In this document: in pieces, positions 5,854 through 7,553 of the stretch
Numbering within the stretch: the first letter of the stretch is position 1
Layout: each line of letters opens with the position of its first letter
Program-made: the position numbers and the translations under genes
The notes under the pieces: model-generated
Seen by the model: only the letters and a program-made list of their open reading frames with translations
What the model was told of the DNA's origin: nothing
Databases searched by the model: none
Source: Thermococcus sp.
GTDB taxonomy: Archaea; Methanobacteriota_B; Thermococci; Thermococcales; Thermococcaceae
Assembly: GCA_027062125.1 (NCBI GenBank)
Contig: JAMOTW010000092.1
Coordinates: forward strand, 1-7,553
Reading direction: 5' to 3'
DNA: 7,553 bases

Positions 5854-6543
5854 ATGAAGGCGTTGGAAAAGGCAATCATCTTCACTGCCCGGGCCATCGT
5901 TTTTGTTGACCTTATAAGCGTGCTCATGTACGGCACCTCCGATCAGGTTACGGCAGCTGTCGCCGGACTCGTGGCCGTGTTCGTCCCGACCCTAGTCAGA
6001 AAGCTGTATCCCCACCCCCACAGGAAAGTCTGGCCCTGGGTCAGCCCGTTCTACAACGATGGGGTTTACACACTCTTCGCGATATTCATGGCCGCCCACG
6101 TTACCTTTCTCAACGTGCCCTTTGTTCATCTTGACCTCTACAACAAGATCTGGGGCCGTGCGGACGTTCCCAGCCACTACTTAGGCGGCCTCGTCACGTG
6201 GGTCATATTTAACGAGGTCGTCCTTGAATCATCGAGGACCTACAACCTGGGCTGGAGCCGCAGGAAGATAACCACGATAAGTCTCTCGGCCCTGGTTTTC
6301 GTCGGCCTCTTCTGGGAGGTCTTCGAGGTCCTGATGCAACCGCTCATGCCGTGGCTCCGCGAAACCGTGGACAACAAGATACAGGACGTCGTCATGGAGG
6401 TTCTCGGCTTCCTGACGGGGATTATGCTGGTTTATGCGTTCAAGTATCCGTATTCAATGACGGAACCTATGGAGAACATCCCGGAGTTCAGCGGGGAGGG
6501 CTCCGTTGATCTGCTCCCCAAGCCAAAAAAAGCGAGAAAGTAA
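5854..6543 (+). CDS. Polytopic membrane protein of uncertain family (VanZ/DUF2238-like features)
   Basis: This 229-residue protein has about six hydrophobic helices (roughly 8-26, 31-49, 70-89, 106-124, 140-161, 177-197) and a short charged C-terminal tail ending KPKKARK. The later helices carry buried polar residues: SHYLGG (107-112), FNEVVLE (119-125), FWEVFE (153-158) and DNKIQDVVMEVLG (173-185). The His/Glu/Asp pattern and the W-E-x-x-E ... Q-D-x-x-x-E-x-x-G order resemble the VanZ/DUF2238 group of small membrane proteins, but I cannot confirm membership and assign no function. The ATG at 5854 was chosen because GGTGA lies 5 bases upstream; the GTG at 5845 is part of that Shine-Dalgarno. 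The gene is monocistronic as far as can be seen, with its own TATA box, and converges on speB with only 9 bases between stops. Confidence 0.85.
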   Translation: MKALEKAIIFTARAIVFVDLISVLMYGTSDQVTAAVAGLVAVFVPTLVRKLYPHPHRKVWPWVSPFYNDGVYTLFAIFMAAHVTFLNVPFVHLDLYNKIWGRADVPSHYLGGLVTWVIFNEVVLESSRTYNLGWSRRKITTISLSALVFVGLFWEVFEVLMQPLMPWLRETVDNKIQDVVMEVLGFLTGIMLVYAFKYPYSMTEPMENIPEFSGEGSVDLLPKPKKARK

Positions 6544-6549
6544 AATAAG
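6525..6549 (-). terminator. T-tract terminator for speB
   Basis: Downstream of the speB stop the minus strand reads CTTATTTTACTTTCTCGC and then seven consecutive T (6531-6525). This is the strongest T-run near any gene end in the window. It corresponds to the Lys codons at the C terminus of the convergent membrane-protein gene, so the signal is embedded in coding sequence. Confidence 0.5.
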
Positions 6550-6552
6550 ACC

Positions 6553-7416
6553 TCAGAGCTCCCTGCCCATTGCCCCTATGAAATAGAACAGCAGCTTCGC
6601 CGCGGTCAGGGCGGTTATGTCCCCCAGGTTCTCTCCCGCCACCTCCATTATGTCGAAACCCGCTATCCTTTTGTTCTCAACCAGCCACTCTATGGCCTCG
6701 ACGACGTCCCAGAAGGACAATCCCCCCGCCTCGGGCGTCCCGGTCGAGGGAACCAGCGAGAGGTCGAAGACGTCTATGTCAACCGAAAGGTATACCGGCT
6801 CGGGCAGGGGCTTCACCAGCTCGACGAAGGCGTCAAAGTCGTAGTCCCTCGCGTGAACCCAGGCTATACCTTCCCTCTCCGCGTACTCAACCTCCTCCCT
6901 CGTGCCGCTCCTTATACCGAACATCGCCTCCTTAACGCCGAGCTCGCTTATCCTCCTGGCAACGCAGGCGTGGTTGTATGGGTTGTCCTCGTAGCTGTCC
7001 CTAAGGTCGAGGTGGGCATCGAAGACGACGTAGCTTTTCGGTTTCAGTGCCTCGACCGCTCCAAGCGTCTGGGAGTGCTCACCGCCGAGGAGTATTGGAC
7101 TGGTCTTTGGATTCGCCTTTTTCAGTTCCTCAACCGTCTCCCTAACCCTGTCGGTCGTCTTCTTTGGGTCCCCCGCGACAACCGCGACGTCCCCGATGTC
7201 CGCTATCGGGAGTTTGGCAATGTCGATATCGTAGTCGAGGATGTAGCTCTCGAGGTTTAGAGTCGCGTGCCTGATGAGCGTCGGTCCAAAGCGTGCTCCT
7301 GCCTTGAAGCTCGTCGTGCCGTCGAAGGGGACGCCGAGGATCGTGAAGGCCGCCTCCTCCGGCTCGACGAGCGGAAACTCGAGCTTGAGAGTCTCGTAAG
7401 TGTAGAGGAAGTCCAT
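6553..7416 (-). CDS. speB: Agmatinase-family ureohydrolase, probable N1-aminopropylagmatine ureohydrolase
   Basis: This 287-residue cytosolic enzyme of the arginase/agmatinase family uses two Mn2+ ions to split urea from a guanidino compound. The metal-binding motifs are complete: GGEHS (111-115, His114), DAHLD (133-137; Asp133, His135, Asp137) and SVDIDVFD (211-218; Asp213, Asp215), followed by the substrate-loop sequence GTPEAGGLSFWD (226-237). The characterised T. kodakarensis homologue acts on N1-aminopropylagmatine to give spermidine rather than on agmatine, so that substrate is the better guess here; this is transferred knowledge, not visible in the motifs. The ATG at 7416 has a near-perfect GGGAGGTGA 4 bases upstream and a TATA-like CCTTTTAAGG at 7449-7458. 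It lies 73 bases downstream of the aIF-5A gene on the same strand, linking spermidine supply to hypusine formation. Confidence 0.93.
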   Translation of the reverse strand: MDFLYTYETLKLEFPLVEPEEAAFTILGVPFDGTTSFKAGARFGPTLIRHATLNLESYILDYDIDIAKLPIADIGDVAVVAGDPKKTTDRVRETVEELKKANPKTSPILLGGEHSQTLGAVEALKPKSYVVFDAHLDLRDSYEDNPYNHACVARRISELGVKEAMFGIRSGTREEVEYAEREGIAWVHARDYDFDAFVELVKPLPEPVYLSVDIDVFDLSLVPSTGTPEAGGLSFWDVVEAIEWLVENKRIAGFDIMEVAGENLGDITALTAAKLLFYFIGAMGREL

Positions 7417-7448
7417 ACTCTCACCTCCCAGGGGGTTGAAGAAGACTC

Positions 7449-7458
7449 CTTAAAAGGT
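7449..7458 (-). promoter_or_regulatory. TATA box of speB
   Basis: The palindromic CCTTTTAAGG, centred near 7453, predicts a start around 7427-7430, directly at the GGGAGGTGA site and about 10-14 bases before the ATG at 7416. This suggests that speB has its own promoter even though aIF-5A lies upstream in the same direction. Confidence 0.45.
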
Positions 7459-7489
7459 TTCAGAAAAGGGGTTAAATAGAATAGAGGGC

Positions 7490-7553
7490 TCACTCGCCCT
7501 TGAGCTTCATTATCTTGATCCTTCCGAGGGTCTCCCAGTACTCGACGTTGATA
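7490..7553 (-). CDS. eif5a: 3' end of translation factor aIF-5A (partial)
   Basis: The last 20 codons before a TGA encode INVEYWETLG followed by RIKIMKLKGE. The VEYWE...GRIKIMK pattern is that of the final beta strand of the OB-fold domain of archaeal IF-5A, the homologue of eukaryotic eIF5A and bacterial EF-P. The factor relieves stalling of the ribosome on difficult peptides and carries hypusine (or deoxyhypusine) on a Lys in its N-terminal domain, which is outside the window. Neighbouring speB makes the spermidine that donates the hypusine side chain, which supports the call. Past the stop, the minus strand has short T-rich stretches (CTATTCTATTTAAC) but no long T-run. Only a short C-terminal fragment is available, so the call rests on a small number of residues and on context. 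Confidence 0.75.
   Translation of the reverse strand, partial: INVEYWETLGRIKIMKLKGE

Noticed and set aside
6525..6531. An A7 run near the end of the membrane-protein gene as a frameshift site
   Set aside because: The zero frame ends normally 10 bases later after a plausible basic tail (KPKKARK); slippage would alter only the last few residues, so there is no reason to invoke it.
7257..7493. Open frames on both strands over the start of speB (7257-7493 on -, 7267-7479 on +)
   Set aside because: Both are shadows of speB and its promoter region; the sequences are Ser/Arg repeats or antisense composition without ribosome sites.

Overview
The window reads as part of a hyperthermophilic euryarchaeal chromosome of the order Thermococcales, most likely Thermococcus. 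The evidence is an endonuclease Q gene ending in a PCNA-binding peptide, an archaeal IF-5A tail beside an agmatinase-type gene, TATA-box promoters about 26 bases from inferred starts, Shine-Dalgarno sequences of the GGTGA/GGAGGTGA type, AAG/AGG/GAG-rich codon use and very tight gene packing. From memory, the T. kodakarensis genes for aminopropylagmatine ureohydrolase (TK0882) and EndoQ (TK0887) are also near neighbours; this was not checked here.

Layout, left to right. (1) The 3' end of an unrecognised + strand gene (3-158) collides tail to tail with endoQ (151-1425, -). (2) endoQ lies 9 bases downstream of a CLC-type chloride channel/exchanger gene with two CBS domains (1435-3156, -), so the two probably form an operon. 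(3) A short divergent promoter region built on a perfect 16-bp palindrome (3181-3196) carries back-to-back TATA boxes, one for the CLC-endoQ operon and one for a 156-residue unknown protein (3232-3702, +). (4) A second minus-strand operon encodes a stand-alone CBS-pair protein (5027-5521) whose end overlaps the start of a CPA2 Na+/H+ antiporter gene (3720-5039). (5) A non-coding stretch of about 330 bases (5522-5853) holds outward-facing promoters and a set of inverted repeats that could fold as an RNA on the + strand. (6) A 229-residue polytopic membrane protein of uncertain family (5854-6543, +) converges on the agmatinase-family gene speB (6553-7416, -), which follows the end of the aIF-5A gene (7490-7553, -).

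How the genes may work together. The middle of the window is an ion-homeostasis neighbourhood: a CLC anion protein with built-in CBS domains, and a cation/proton antiporter without a regulatory domain whose CBS module is encoded separately and translationally coupled. The right end is a polyamine/hypusine pair: speB should supply spermidine, and spermidine is the donor for hypusine on aIF-5A. EndoQ, a DNA repair nuclease, is transcribed behind the anion channel, which is not an obvious functional pairing. All three convergent gene pairs are almost or actually overlapping, and the T-rich stop signals for the minus-strand genes lie inside or against the 3' ends of the opposing genes. No rRNA, tRNA, CRISPR array or intact mobile element was seen.
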